This document shows, in pieces, positions 23,301-34,275 of a stretch of 64,000 nt of DNA. The position numbers were made by a program, and so were the translations under genes. The stretch spans positions 930,001 to 994,000 of the forward strand of contig NW_020289976.1 of assembly GCF_003144245.1 (NCBI RefSeq), read 5' to 3'. The stretch comes from Jaminaea rosea. Its lineage: Eukaryota > Basidiomycota > Exobasidiomycetes > Microstromatales. Each line of letters opens with the position of its first letter. The first letter of the stretch is position 1. The notes under the pieces are model-generated. The model was not told where the DNA came from. It ran no database searches and worked only from the letters and a program-made list of their open reading frames with translations.

Positions 23301-25322
23301 CTCGTTTCCGTCGTCGACTGAAGGATATGGACAAGAGCATCGATGATGCCCGACTCGATGAAGACGACGAGGAGGAGCGAAAGATACTGGTCGATGAGCG
23401 TGATGCGATGGCGATTCCGCTCGCGCTGTTCGCGTGACATTTCACGAGCGGCTCGCGACGGGAAGCTGCCTGTAGACGGGGAGCAAGATGGTCAACTTGG
23501 ATCGACACAGCCACTTCGCGCTGCACTCACGTCCCTCAGCAGTCTCCAGCTCGGGGAGATCGCTTTGCAGCTTCGCCTGAGCCCTTTGCTTCTGCCTCTC
23601 AATCCCCAGCCCCACATCAAACACCTCAATGATATGCCTCAGTATGGTCTCCTGCACGTCTTTTCCGCTGACCTTCATCGCTGTGACGAGCGACACGATG
23701 GCCCTCCTCTGGTTCATGCAGAGGTAGATGAGCCCCGTCCACGTACGTAGCATGACGCTGACCACTCGCGCGGACGTGGTGAGAACTTCTGCTTGCTGGT
23801 GAGGCGCATCTTGGACCGGCATATCCGTGAGTGTCGAAAGGGCATACTCGAGGTCGACGCTCGGCCGGAACAAGGCGCGAGTCGTGGGCCCATCGGCTAG
23901 GAAGAGGAGAACCTTTGCCACTTCTGGGGCAATCTCGTGAGGCCCATCGGCGAGCGAATGAATGACCGCACTCAACCCTCCGCCTCTGCAAAGCAGCGGC
24001 AGATCCATGATTGCCATCTCAGCTAGCGTCTCGATGTAGACGTTGCGCATTGGCTCGTCCACGGGCTCAGAGGCCGCGACAAGGGCTCGCACCACTCCGT
24101 CGCCCAAGATGCGGTGTTCGTAGCGCGCTGCGCCACCACCGCTATTGACGCTCTTATGATTGAGCTCGAGTACGGCTCGGATAAGCTTGAGCGCCTGTTC
24201 CTTCTCTACTACGGCCTTGCGATCTCGCAGCAACGTGCGAATGAGATAAAGGTCGACGTTGTGCACCCGCCAGCTCTCTGCGAGATCCATATCCAGCGGG
24301 ACGAGGGAATGCCGCAATAATCTCCATGCTGCAGCCCTTGTCTCCATTCCCGCCCATTCCGTCAAGCATGGCAAGGTGGCCATGAGCACCCTCTCCGCTG
24401 TAAGCTCGTACCTCACGCGCACGCTGCGACGCAATACGCCGACAAGACTGTCCATGATCTCAATCTTGCGCTGGCCATCTTCGGATGATGAAGAATCCAT
24501 ACCATCTGCGCTAGCTGAGCTGTCGTTTGGACTGCGAGCTGCTTGGGCGGCTCGATTGCGCGAGGCAGCCCGTACTTTCTGAGCTGTCCGCGTGCTCGAG
24601 GGCGTCGTTGGCGGGCCCATGGCAGCAAAGGGCGACTTAGCATCGATGGTCGGCTCTGCGCTGATTGTATTGCTCGTCTGAGAGGCTATGGTATGAAGCA
24701 AATCGAGCAGAGTCAATGCTTGTCGCCTGTATGCCTGGTCATTTGTCCTCTCGCCGTCTTGCCGACTAGGAGCTTTGCCCATGATATCGAGGGCGCTGGT
24801 CGAGGGCGAGAAGGTCGAGTCGCCCAGGTAGGAGCTGGAGTTGCGATACGTTGAGCCCTCAAGCCATTCTCGAGTATCGGCTGAAGTAGATTCGACGTCC
24901 AAACCGAGCGCTGATGTCGAGGCGAAGTCGGAGGCAGTTGGAATGGGGGATGCTGAGGGCGAGTCCAGATCAGGTCAGGTGATGGAATCCGGATGAGCCA
25001 CTTCCTCTCTCGTGTACTCACCACTCTTCTCCCGATACGCTTCCGCATAACTTCTCTTCAGCCCCTCAATAGCAGCCTGCAGCTCCCTAATGCTCTCATT
25101 GGCATTCGCAAGCTCAGACTCGACCTGCCTTTTCAGCACCTCATTGTCCGCTTGCTTGTTGTCACGATCGAACAGCGAGAGGAGATGTTCTGCCCCGTTT
25201 GCAATCTTCTGTTCGACGCTCAGTCGGCCGAGCAGGTCGTCTAGCTCTGGCGGGGCTGCAGGTGGGGCAAGGGGCAGAGGCCAGTCGAGGGCGGAGGGTG
25301 TCGAGGATGAGGAGGAGTTCAT
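20399..25322 (-). CDS. tsc11: TORC2 subunit Tsc11/Avo3 (Rictor homologue)
   Basis: Three exons (25322-25022, 24952-23531, 23469-20399) with introns of 69 and 61 nt give 1,597 residues. Rictor/Tsc11 is the essential scaffold of TOR complex 2, which controls AGC kinases, actin and membrane homeostasis. A short N-terminal coiled coil with KIANGAEHLLSLF and LKRQVESELANANESIREL resembles the HR1-type start of fungal orthologues. The Rictor N-terminal helical repeats follow (WRLLRHSLVPLDMDLAESW, LAEMAIMDLPLLCRGGGL), then the middle domain (GINVDDNTFRNQIIETQVL), a RasGEF-N-like segment (RRSPNPREWMTSLLLAQLCD) and the Rictor_V domain (KSILWTVANIGATTGGFPFL, VRGTCFYVIGLISTTRQGAE). The last 220 residues are disordered, with an acidic run. 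A donor-like GTGAGT near 20470 could remove a few final residues; I kept the simple reading. Confidence 0.94.
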
Positions 25323-25647
25323 GGCGATGGCCGAGGGCGAGGGACCATAGACGAGCCAAGAATGACGAGATGCGCTAGCTAGCTGAAGCGATGGCTGCGC
25401 TTTATCTGTCGGGTAGCATTGCGATTAGTGAATGTGGCCTTGGAGAGGTAGGATATGACGGTGAGTGATTGGTTTGATGCAGCTCACTCGAGCCTCGAGC
25501 GCCGATCCATTCCATTGAAATGGCGGCCCGTGCTCGCGGCGGCGGACGCAGGCGGAGAGTAGCGCAGTTTACGCGGGCGGGTTTTCTCCCTCGACACTTC
25601 GAAGCATTGTCATCTTTGTCAAGCAATACAGATTGTCCATATCTCTT
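25323..25647. other. Short gene-free interval upstream of tsc11
   Basis: 325 bp between the tsc11 ATG and the stop of the Pfa4 gene, both on the minus strand. It serves as the tsc11 promoter. No motif or RNA gene is evident. Confidence 0.5.
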
Positions 25648-27952
25648 CTATCTTCTGTCTCCCCACTCGTCATCGTCGGCATCGCCGCCCATCTCGACGA
25701 CTCCTTGCGCGTACTCAGCATCTGGATCCCAAACACGTCCCAAACGCTCCCTCTCCGCCATGATAAAGCTCCTCAGCCTCTCCTCCTCCTCGGCCGCATT
25801 AGCCGCGTACGCCTCGTCGTACATCATCGGCCGCACCTCGTACCCCTCTGAGCCGCGACGAACACGACTGTGCAGCTGGCGCCGCTGGTCCTCTTGATCA
25901 TCGCTGCTGTCACCCTCGTCTCCGTAGCCCTCGGAGCCAAGGTCACTCGCTGAGTCGTCTTCATTTTCGGCGAAGAGGCGAGGAAAAATCTCTCCGCTAT
26001 GCGCACCCCATCGGCGTCGCTCAGCCGCATCGAGTAGCTCGTGCTCTTCCATGTCGCTCGAAGCATCGTCGCCCGCCCGTCTCCTAGCCCTGTTGGGATT
26101 GGGGCGCGCATCACCCGGCCTGACTCCCGAGCCGGGGATCGTGCCTGGTGGGATGCACCCTGCGTTGACGACACCGGCTTCTTCTGCTGCGGAAGAAGAG
26201 CCCGACGACGCTGAGGAGGAAGAAGAGGAACGACGTGCGTGAGGCCGACCGTAGTCCGGGTGGTATGGCGGGACACTACTCCAGATAGCTCCGTCATCCA
26301 CCGGTCCCACCGGTCCAGGCGAGGCCCTTCTGCGCAAGCTCGCAGGACGTCCTGTGGCCTCCTCTCCTTGCCCATTCTCCATGCTAGCGGCTGCTTTCGC
26401 CGCATTTGACGGCCGAAGTGCGGGATTGAAGCCCCCCTCGCCATACGTGAAAGCAGAAGCGGCATCCTCCCGCAGTTGCTGTTGCCTCCTTCGCTCGCCG
26501 GCATTCGAGCGGCCCTGCGGCCTAGCTGGATCTCGTGGAGGCCAGAAGAATTGCTCACGATGGTCTGAAAGCGCACACGAAAAGAGAAAGGCAGGCTGCG
26601 TGAGCATGACTGGCGTAGCATTGCGATGCATCCGAAAATGAAGTCGTGAAGGCGCGATTTAGGCCATCCTGTCCAACTCTTGGTCTCGCCGTCTCCTCCT
26701 CCCTTCATCGCTATCATCCCGGTCCTCGTCCATTGACGCTCGACCAGCGCCTGCGGCAACAGCACGCGCAAGCGCATCGACACCTGGATTGCCGCTCCTC
26801 AAGTTGGCGACCAGACGCGAGTGGGCAGACTGGCCTCTCGAGGCGCCCTCGCCAGCCGTTGATGACCCTGCTGCGCCACTCCTGCTGCCGCCCCATGTCC
26901 CATCTGCGATGTCGTATGTTCTAAGCACACGCCGCGACGACTGAGAAGACGCACCATGCCCCTCTGCGAGGGTGTAGTCCAGTCCATTCCCCAGTGGGCC
27001 TTGGCCGGGCCAGCACCAGTAGATGATCCTGCGTCCCAGAACCGCCTGGATGTTACGCTTCAGTCCCAAATCGTACGGATATTTGACCTCCTCAATCTTT
27101 CCCCTCCTGACAAGCGTTGCCACCTTGTCCTTCTCCCAGCTCTCGATCGTTGTAGTATTGATGCAGAGCGCATAAGTGTGGTAGAGGGAGAAGATGCCCA
27201 CCATCAGCAGGACCGGGATTCCCTGCGCGAAATTGAGGACCATTACCACCATAGCCGCAGTGGAGGGTTCACGCCAGTGGACGTAAGGGCTCCACCAGTC
27301 TGCGACGCGCAGGGCAAGCAGGCCGACGTGCATGCTCATGGTGATGTCGACGCTGTAAAGGAAGCGAAGGAAATGCCCATAATTTGCGTAGCCCACGCAG
27401 TTGGCCACCCAGGGGCAATGATGATCCATCCTGAGCACGCATCGTTTACATACTCGACAGTGATGCGCTCTGGGTGGCTTGTAGGACCTGCACACTTTGC
27501 AGTAGCGCGGCGACCCTGTGGAAGCTTTTACCTCTACTCCGCCCAGGGAGTCCCAGTCTGGCTCCCAGGCTGGAGGAACGTCACCAGGGGAGGTGAAGAC
27601 GACGAGGTAGTAGTTGTAGAAGATGAAAGCTACGCCTATGTTGAATGGGACGAGGTAGAGGGCCATTGTTGTGAGGGAAACGCCCGGAGTAGAGAGCCAG
27701 TAGGGGATGAGGATGAAGAATTGCGAGGAATAGGCCAGGAAGGATATGAGCGTGATCGTAGCGATGATCCTGGCAGACAAAGGCAGGTCAGCAATACGTT
27801 CAGGATAACGATGATAGCATTGCGCCTACTCACCACATCTTCTCCGTCGCTTTGAGGGGTCTCCGTCTGCCATTGGCAAGGACGATGTCATGCTCAACGC
27901 CGCTAGCCGAAGCCATGAGCGGCTGCTGCTGCTCCTGGCTAGTCCGAGCCAT
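25648..27952 (-). CDS. pfa4: DHHC palmitoyltransferase Pfa4
   Basis: Exon 1 is 27952-27834, intron 27770-27833 (64 nt), then exon 2 from 27769. The protein has four predicted membrane spans and the zinc-binding DHHC domain (RYCKVCRSYKPPRAHHC through MDHHCPWVANCVGY; catalytic Cys158). It transfers palmitate to Cys of client proteins in the ER, including chitin synthase in yeast. Exon 2 hits TAA at 26659. In the same frame downstream, a stretch with FFWPPRDP and GEGGFNPALRPSN matches the known Pfa4 C-terminus, so a second intron must remove the stop. Its acceptor is CAG at 26565. The donor is unresolved: GTGTCG at 26783 (219-nt intron, 673 residues) and GTGCGT at 26954 (390-nt intron, 616 residues) both fit the phase. 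The C-terminal tail is acidic and Ser-rich. Family call is secure; that junction is not. Confidence 0.85.
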
Positions 27953-28208
27953 GATTGCGAGCGTCTAGACTAAGGGCTATAGTCTTCTTGATGCTGGCAT
28001 AGAGTGAAGGAGATGGTAAGGGAGTGATGAGTAGAAAAGGCAACAGGCTCGTCGGCCGGACCGCTGCACTGCCGTGATCTGTCGCTCGACTCGGCCGTCT
28101 CTCCTCCCGCGTCTCCACTCCCGCCTCCGCCCTCACACAGATGGCGGCCGCCTTTCGGCGAGACCCTGCGCAGCAACCTTCAACTCATCCCATCACCATC
28201 ACCAGGAG
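27953..28208. promoter_or_regulatory. Shared divergent promoter, pfa4 / med10
   Basis: 256 bp separate the two outward-facing ATGs. It must contain both core promoters. It includes a CT-rich stretch before the med10 start. Confidence 0.6.
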
Positions 28209-29140
28209 ATGGCCTCGCGCAACGGCAGAGGCGGAGGCGCAACGCCAGGTGGGCGAGCTGCACGTCAGCCTACGCCCACATCCCCTTCACCGTCACCGGA
28301 GCCGTCGAGCGAATCGACGAGGATAGATGCCAACAATCTCCTCGGTGGACACAATGCCCTCAACGCCAATAACAACCCAGCCTCCAGCTCATCCTCAGGC
28401 GGTCTTCTGCCCTCTGCGCTGGGACCTGGAAACAACTCGGGGCGCTCCACCTATTCTGGCGTCCCAGGACAGACCCCTTTCCACCACGCCCTGCCCCTGG
28501 AAGAAGATCCAAATGAGCCGTACAGGCAACGAGCAGAGGATTGCACTCGCAACGTCATCGACAGCCTTTACCAGCTGGCAGTATGTGCTGCGGATGTTCA
28601 GGTGGGGAGGGAGGACATCATCGGGATGAAAGTGTGAGTGTGCGTCAGCGGAGAGGAGCGAGGGAGACTATGCTGACATCACTCTACGTGCGCAGCAACG
28701 AAGTCATCACGCACCTCTCCTCCCTCTCATCCTCAGCCTCCAATCGCAACGCCGATGGATCCGATACCTTGCCTCTCATACCAGAAGAACTTCTAGAACA
28801 GATAGACGAAGGACGCAACCCTGACGCTTGGTCCAAGAACCGGATGGCCCGTCTCGTCTCTGACAATCAGCAGTTGGCAGGCCAGCGCTGGGCCATTGAG
28901 CGCTACAGGGAACAGCTGGCTGGGAGGGTGGGCAAGCTGTTCCCCGAGCTGGAGGAGGTTGTTGGAGTGAAGGCACAGAGGGAACATGAGGCGCAGAGGA
29001 CGCGACCTGACGGCCAGGTGGAGGGGTTGAAGATGGAAGAGCAAGACAGCGGTGCCGTAGGAGGGGACCGTGGCCAAGCCGCTGTTGGGGCAAGCCATGA
29101 TGTTGAGATGGGCCCTCCTTCTGGGCCGTCTTCCTCATAG
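28209..29140 (+). CDS. med10: Mediator complex subunit 10 (Med10/Nut2) with long extensions
   Basis: Two exons (28209-28633, 28696-29140), intron 62 nt, total 289 residues. Med10 is a small subunit of the Mediator middle module that links activators to RNA polymerase II. The core runs from about residue 100 (YRQRAEDCTRNVIDSLYQLAV) to about 235, with the family hallmark LLEQIDEGRNPDAWSKNRM and the following QQLAGQRWAIERYREQLAGR. Typical Med10 is 130-160 residues. This one adds about 100 Ser/Pro/Asn-rich residues before the core and about 55 acidic, Gln/Gly-rich residues after it. The only in-frame ATG before the core is 28209. Confidence 0.9.
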
Positions 29141-30158
29141 CAGCACCTACGGCTGGTCCGACGCGCGGCGCAGCACACATAAAGAGCCAACAACTTTGTA
29201 CCATCAGACATTCTCAATCTCGAAATCACACGCTCGATCAGTAGACACGGCAGAGGATGAAAGGACTGTTGATTCAAGCCACGGCATGAAGCTACTTGGG
29301 TTGTTTCTGATCGCCAGGACAGAGGAGATGAACCTTTTTTTTTGTTGGTCGTTTTCGTTGAAATAGGGCAAAGAGCGCGGATCAACCAGATCGTGAGGAG
29401 GGGAAAGAGGGAAGTTTGGGATTGTTGGTGAGGAAGGTGGGAGGGAAACGAGATGGGGGAAGGTGCGGTTGCCTTGGAAAGCCTCAACTCCAATCAACTC
29501 GCACTGAGGCGAGCGTCCCAAAGACAGGCTTGAAGGTCGGTGAAGGAAAATTACCGTGACGACCTGGGCTTTAAATGTCGATGTGAAAAGGAGAAGAGGA
29601 TGGGCAAAGTCGCGGACCGACTCGAAGAGATACCGAAGCTAGGAAAGTCCTGCTCGACGCAAGTAGCGGAGACTTACGGGACTGGTAGCCTCTCCCTTAG
29701 TGCCGCTGTTGCTTGCTTGCTTGCTTACGTGTGCTTCGTCTGATAGAAGTTGCACCTTCACGCACGCTCGTGAGTGAGGTTGAGAAGAGCAGAGAGCGGT
29801 GGACGAAGTGTCGGCGGGCAAGTTGTGGCGGCAGTGGAGGGTGGGGGAGATGTGGTACTCGAGATGCAAAGTCCGGGCCCGACGCTAGGCTGCGTCTTGG
29901 ATTTGATACAAGAGGTTGGGGGTTGAGTTGTGAGTTGCGTTGTCGACGACGGTGGCGGCGGCGACAAGCGACGCTGGTGGCTGCAAATTGCCGGTCCAAC
30001 GACTCGGTGTTGTGATGGGGTGATGCACAGATGTCATCTAGAAAGATCAGAAGTGATGGGAAGAGGGGAGAGGATCGGTGAGCACGACGAACGAAACATA
30101 GACGAGGGCCTGTAGAGCTTTCTACGAACCCTTTGAAAGGCGGTGACCCTCGCTGGGA
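29141..30158. other. Gene-free interval, 1 kb, between convergent genes
   Basis: Between the 3' ends of med10 (+) and the zinc-finger gene (-). It holds a T run near 29334-29343 and a (TTGC)4 microsatellite near 29708-29727. Frames here have no family resemblance. It is long for a tail-to-tail interval, but no RNA gene could be supported. Confidence 0.5.
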
Positions 30159-31568
30159 TCAGCCAAGGTCGGCCCTAGCGGGACCCGTATTGAGTCTCTC
30201 ACCCCGCTTGAGATGAACCGACTTGGTGTGACGGTTGCAGTCAGCCTTGCGGGCGAATGCCTTGCCACAGTCTGCGAAAGGGCAGGTGAAGGGGTATTCA
30301 CGCGTGTCCTCATGAATGGTGCGGTGCGTCTTCATGTTGAAGGCGCGGTCGAATGTCTTGTGGCAGACGTCGCACTCAAAAAGACGCTTGCCGTTGATGA
30401 AGTGGGCATGTGCGTCGCCGTGGTGCTGAAGAGGAGGCGTTGTGCCACCGAGGGCACTGTGCTTGGCGGTGTGCTGGGCCGAAGAGCGCATCTTGGAAGC
30501 GGACACATCCGTAGCAGGAGGGGAGTACGATTGCTGCTGCTGGTGTGGCAGATGACCAACGAAGTAGTGGTCGAAGATCGAGGACGCACTGCCGTTCTCG
30601 CTGTAGGTCGTAAAGTCCTCCTTGGTGGGCGAGGCTACCGAGGTGGAAGTAACTTCGGGGCTACTCACACCAACATCGGCGAGGACATTGTCAGAGACGG
30701 CGATGCCGGCGACGTTGAGGGCTCGGAGTAGGACTGTGGTGTCCTCGCTGTTGCGCGTACGGGCGTACTCGCGGACGAAGATGTCGGCAAGCTGTGAGAT
30801 GCTCTCGGTGCCATTGGCAGGCGAGACGGCGCTTCCCTGGCTGGAGAATGGGGTACCAATGTCCGAGAAGACGAAATCGGTCGTCGCGGAGGGCGAAGAT
30901 TTGCCATTGAGGCTCTCTTGGCTGCTCACGACGCTTTCGGCCATACTCTTGCCGCGCGTGAGGTCGGCAGTGGCGAAGGGGAGCTCCCAAGGCTTGTTGG
31001 CAGGAGCAATGTCCGCGAGGGAGGCGAAGGTGGAGCCCATCTTAGTAGCCTCGAGGGGGCAGGACGAGGGATTGGCGAACTGGCCAATCAGCGTCTGGTT
31101 GGCGCTTTGGGGGTCAGCAACGGCGGATGCGGCCTGCTGCTCCGCCTGATGCTTGAGGTAGAGCTGGTGCAGAATCTGCTGCCAGTCCTCGTACTCTGTG
31201 GTGTAGCCAGGAGGCTGTTGCTGCTGCTGCTGCTGCTGCTGGTATGGGAGCTGAGCGGGCGTGGTGGTCTCAAAGAGAGGAAAGTTGGCAAGCGACTTGT
31301 CGCTGGTAGCCTGGCCGACTGTGAAGTCGCTGTCAAAGGGCAGCAAAGGCGACTCGTCAAAGTCTCGCGACGAGTTGGGAGAGCCGATGGACGAGACACC
31401 AAGGGGGCTCTCAAAGGGTGAAGCCGTCGAAGAGAAGGCGTCCTGGATGGCAGTCCAGGCGTCGCACAACGTCTCAGCTGGACGAGGTTGGAGGTTGAGG
31501 GCGGATGCCAGACCCTTGTCGGGTGGCGTGAGGGCGTCGAATGTGCTGGTGTCGAACAGCGATGACAT
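30159..31568 (-). CDS. C2H2 zinc-finger transcription factor
   Basis: A single exon of 469 residues, ATG at 31568. Two adjacent C2H2 fingers lie at the C-terminus: finger 1 CDVCHKTFDRAFNMKTHRTIH (C399 on), and finger 2 CPFADCGKAFARKADCNRH with its second His in SVH (about 429-452). The long N-terminal part is Ser/Thr-rich and includes a Q9 tract, giving the usual look of a fungal activator with a disordered trans-activation region. A short helical segment SISQLADIFVREYARTRNSE lies near residue 270. The fingers should contact a short DNA site; the target genes are unknown. I cannot assign it to a named factor. Confidence 0.88.
   Translation of the reverse strand: MSSLFDTSTFDALTPPDKGLASALNLQPRPAETLCDAWTAIQDAFSSTASPFESPLGVSSIGSPNSSRDFDESPLLPFDSDFTVGQATSDKSLANFPLFETTTPAQLPYQQQQQQQQQPPGYTTEYEDWQQILHQLYLKHQAEQQAASAVADPQSANQTLIGQFANPSSCPLEATKMGSTFASLADIAPANKPWELPFATADLTRGKSMAESVVSSQESLNGKSSPSATTDFVFSDIGTPFSSQGSAVSPANGTESISQLADIFVREYARTRNSEDTTVLLRALNVAGIAVSDNVLADVGVSSPEVTSTSVASPTKEDFTTYSENGSASSIFDHYFVGHLPHQQQQSYSPPATDVSASKMRSSAQHTAKHSALGGTTPPLQHHGDAHAHFINGKRLFECDVCHKTFDRAFNMKTHRTIHEDTREYPFTCPFADCGKAFARKADCNRHTKSVHLKRGERLNTGPARADLG
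31214..31241. repeat. CAG/CTG repeat coding for polyglutamine
   Basis: About nine Gln codons, mostly CAG in the sense (minus) strand, inside the zinc-finger factor. The length may vary among strains. Confidence 0.9.
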
Positions 31569-32231
31569 ACGGGGGTGGGGTTCGGAGGGTGATGGTGGTG
31601 GTGGTCAAGAGGAGAGAATTGATGAGTTGATCTGGCCCCCTCTTCTGGTCCTTGTTGATGGCAGCAAGATAATGAGGGGGGTTTGAGAGCGGGTGAGCGG
31701 GCGAGCAGATCCGTCCGGCCCAATGCCGCCTGAGATGGTCCGCGCCCGCCCGCGTCTAAGGCGACTTGGGCGGGCGAGTGACTCACGCAGTGCCCGCGAC
31801 GGCACGGCGAGATGCAGCTCTTTCGGCCTTACAATGACTCGACTCGACTGAGCACTAAGCTTAGCTGTGTGACACCCGGCCTAGCGGGCGTGAGCGAGGG
31901 ACGGGCTACGAGAGTAACCTGCGAGGGTCCAGGGGCACCGACGCTTCCAGCACTTCCACTGGGACACGTCGACACGAGCCAGTGAGCAACGACGACGAAG
32001 CACTATCCCACGACAACGACGACGACGACGACGACGACGCGGTGGAGGGCAGTCGAAGGCAAAGAATGAAAACCTCATCGCGACATGCACATAGGCCGAC
32101 GAAGAAAGATTAGCGATCCGGTGGTCACGGGTCGGGGTGCTGCTTGCGTACAACGACGGATCGACGATCTCGCTGCACATTAGCCAATCGCTGCGATCAG
32201 ATTGCATTGGGCCCTAACACACGCAGACACG
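31569..32231. other. Gene-free interval with (GAC)n run
   Basis: Promoter of the zinc-finger gene (right of 31568) plus the 3' region of the hydrolase gene. A (GAC)7-8 tract lies near 32017-32039. No further gene is seen. Confidence 0.5.
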
Positions 32232-33300
32232 TCAGAGCTTGGCGACCTTCTCATCGAGCCAGCCATTGATTTTCCTCGCCCAGTAATCAGCACCGAAGTA
32301 ATCATACCACTGCGCGAGAGGAATGGGAGCTGATGAGCCATTCGCTCATCATATTCGCAATACTCTTGACTCACAAAGTGTCCATAGTGGCCCTCTTTTG
32401 CCTCCTTGGACCCGTCACTCAAATCCACCCTCTTGGCATGCTTGATCCACCCAGCATGCTTCTCACTCTCAGCATAGTGCACCATCCGGTCCTTCTTACC
32501 ATGAATGACTAGCACGGGCACACTAGCCGGGATCTTGGAAAGGTCACTCTCCGTCAGTCGCACCTGTGAGATGGCCATTGCTTGCACCCCTACGATCTGC
32601 TGCGGGCGACGGGTGACGGAGCTGACTGAGATGCGGAGAAGTAGACGTTCCCTTAGGGCTTGGGAGGCGGCGAGAGAGTCGGCATCGTATTGGTACTTGA
32701 GGAGCTCTTCGATCGTCCACTGCTTGCGTTGCTCGTTGTTCTCAATCTTGTTGGCCCTGTTTTCGCGTGGGACTGGTGAGCGTGAACAGCTACAGTCTTT
32801 ACCGCCGGCACTCACTCCTGCTGCATCTGATCAAGATTCAAATCTCCCCTGGGCATTTTCGTCATGGTAGCCGCCAGAATCAGCTTTCTCACAGCGATTC
32901 CCTCCTTTCCAGTATCCACAATCCCCCTGCTCGTAACACTCGTCCCTTCTCTTGTAACCAAATGCTGCAAAATGTGCCCTCCCATTGAGAAGCCCAACAT
33001 ATCCACCGTCTTCCAGGCCGGACCCAGCTCTGCCAGCAGACTAAGCAAGTCGTCAGCCATGATGTCGAAGGAGAGGTCGTAGTCCCAGTCCTCGGGGACG
33101 GTGCTCTTGCCGATTCCGCGATGGTCGAAGATGAGCACTCGACGAGAGAGGCCCAGCTCTTCGACGAGGGGAGACCAGTCCTCCATTATGCCCGAGAGGC
33201 CCATGATGAGGACCAAGGGCGGGAGGCCAGTGTTGCTTCCGTGAATCTTATAGGCTATGCTGGCGCCATCCTTCGTTTTGTGTGAGCTGCTGATGTGCAT
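32232..33300 (-). CDS. Alpha/beta-hydrolase fold protein
   Basis: Three exons (33300-32816, 32756-32375, 32309-32232), introns 59 and 65 nt, encode 314 residues. The N-terminal half has PPLVLIMGLSGIMEDWSP and the strand-turn FDHRGIGKS. The nucleophile Ser is in GFSMGG. The acid is the Asp of IHGKKDRMV, and the catalytic His is in EGHYGHF just before the last splice. The last exon ends FWYDYFGADYWARKINGWLD. No signal peptide or membrane span is seen, so it is probably cytosolic. The substrate cannot be read from sequence: esterase, lipase or epoxide-hydrolase-like roles all use this fold. ATG 33300 is the first in-frame ATG. Confidence 0.88.
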
Positions 33301-33453
33301 GATTGCTGGCTTCACTGAGGAACGGGAGGAAGGAAGTCAGCGATATGAGGTCACCGGTCCGGCGTTGCGGGAGCCGGTTGCCCGGTGGACGGACTGCGAC
33401 CTCGATCAATCGCATCTGGGCTTGCGACCATTGCATTCTCAGCATTCCAAATC
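33301..33453. promoter_or_regulatory. Shared divergent promoter, hydrolase / pex4
   Basis: Only 153 bp between outward-facing start codons, the tightest head-to-head pair in the window. It contains a short symmetric GGTCACCGGTCC element near 33348-33361. Confidence 0.6.
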
Positions 33454-34108
33454 ATGGCAGCGAATAACGGCGAGGCGTCACCACAGACGCTTCGACGTCT
33501 CATGAAGGAGTTTGAGTCAATACGCAAAGATATCGGAAGGGCAAGAAGGCGCGGCAGTGGAGGCTCTTCACCATTGATCGAGGTAGCAACTGGCAATCCG
33601 GATCTGTTGGAGCTTAGGCCGTGGGACGCTGATGGGGAGGATCTCTTCGAGTGGTATGCGGTCATCAAGGGACCCAAGGGCGGCAACTACGAGGGTGAAT
33701 GCCGCGAGGCTACAACGTTCCTGCCTTCGAGCTCACACATCGTCCCTCTCCCTCCCCCTGCGCTCAGGCGGCATCTTCGAGCTCACAATCCTCATCCCTC
33801 CAACCTACCCTTCGAAGCCGCCCACGATGCGCTTCAAAACAAAGATATGGCATCCGAACATTTCCTGGAAGACGGGCGAGATCTGTTTAGACGTACTCGC
33901 CTCGCAATGGTCTCCCGCATGGCAGCTCTCCTCTGCTTGCACGGCCGTGATAGCGCTGCTGGACTCGCCGGAGCCTGATAGCCCACTGAATGTGGATGCA
34001 GCGACCGTCTATCGAACGGGGGATCAGGTGGCATATGGAAGCATGTGTAGCATGTATACCAGGCTGTACGCTGCGGATGTGCCGGCGACGATCGCGGAGG
34101 GGTTGTAG
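33454..34108 (+). CDS. pex4: Peroxisomal ubiquitin-conjugating enzyme Pex4
   Basis: Two exons (33454-33694, 33768-34108), intron 73 nt, give 193 residues. Pex4 is the E2 that mono-ubiquitinates the peroxisomal import receptor Pex5 so that it can be recycled. The UBC fold is complete: WYAVIKGPKGGNYEGGIFEL, the HPN motif at residues 109-111 (IWHPNIS), the active Cys120 in TGEICLDVL, and the Pex4-typical run QWSPAWQLSSACTAV then LLDSPEPDSPLNVDAA. A basic insert (GRARRRGSGGSS) after helix 1 is an extension. Yeast Pex4 is docked to the membrane by Pex22, which is not in this window. Confidence 0.92.
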
Positions 34109-34275
34109 GGATGATAGCTGAGGAAAGGGTCTCGATTCGGTTTCGTCTTCATCTGTAATACCACACGCTCAATAGGAGTCAGTCAAGGTGCGGGCAGATG
34201 TGAGGCTGAGAATCAAGTAGAGATGGATGTTGGCCACAAGAAGTAGGGAACAGAGTGGAGACGAGCGCACACCGT

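Noticed and set aside
24953-25021. Reading the Tsc11 start as a separate small gene
   Set aside because: The 69-nt intron has clean GTGAGT and CAG sites in phase, and the coiled-coil N-terminus fits fungal Rictor proteins.
26659-26661. Stop-codon read-through in pfa4
   Set aside because: The context is TAA followed by A, not a known leaky context, and intron removal with a usable acceptor explains the frame.
26956-27855. 299-codon + strand frame over pfa4
   Set aside because: Antisense of the DHHC protein; the minus strand has the DHHC motif and good splice sites.
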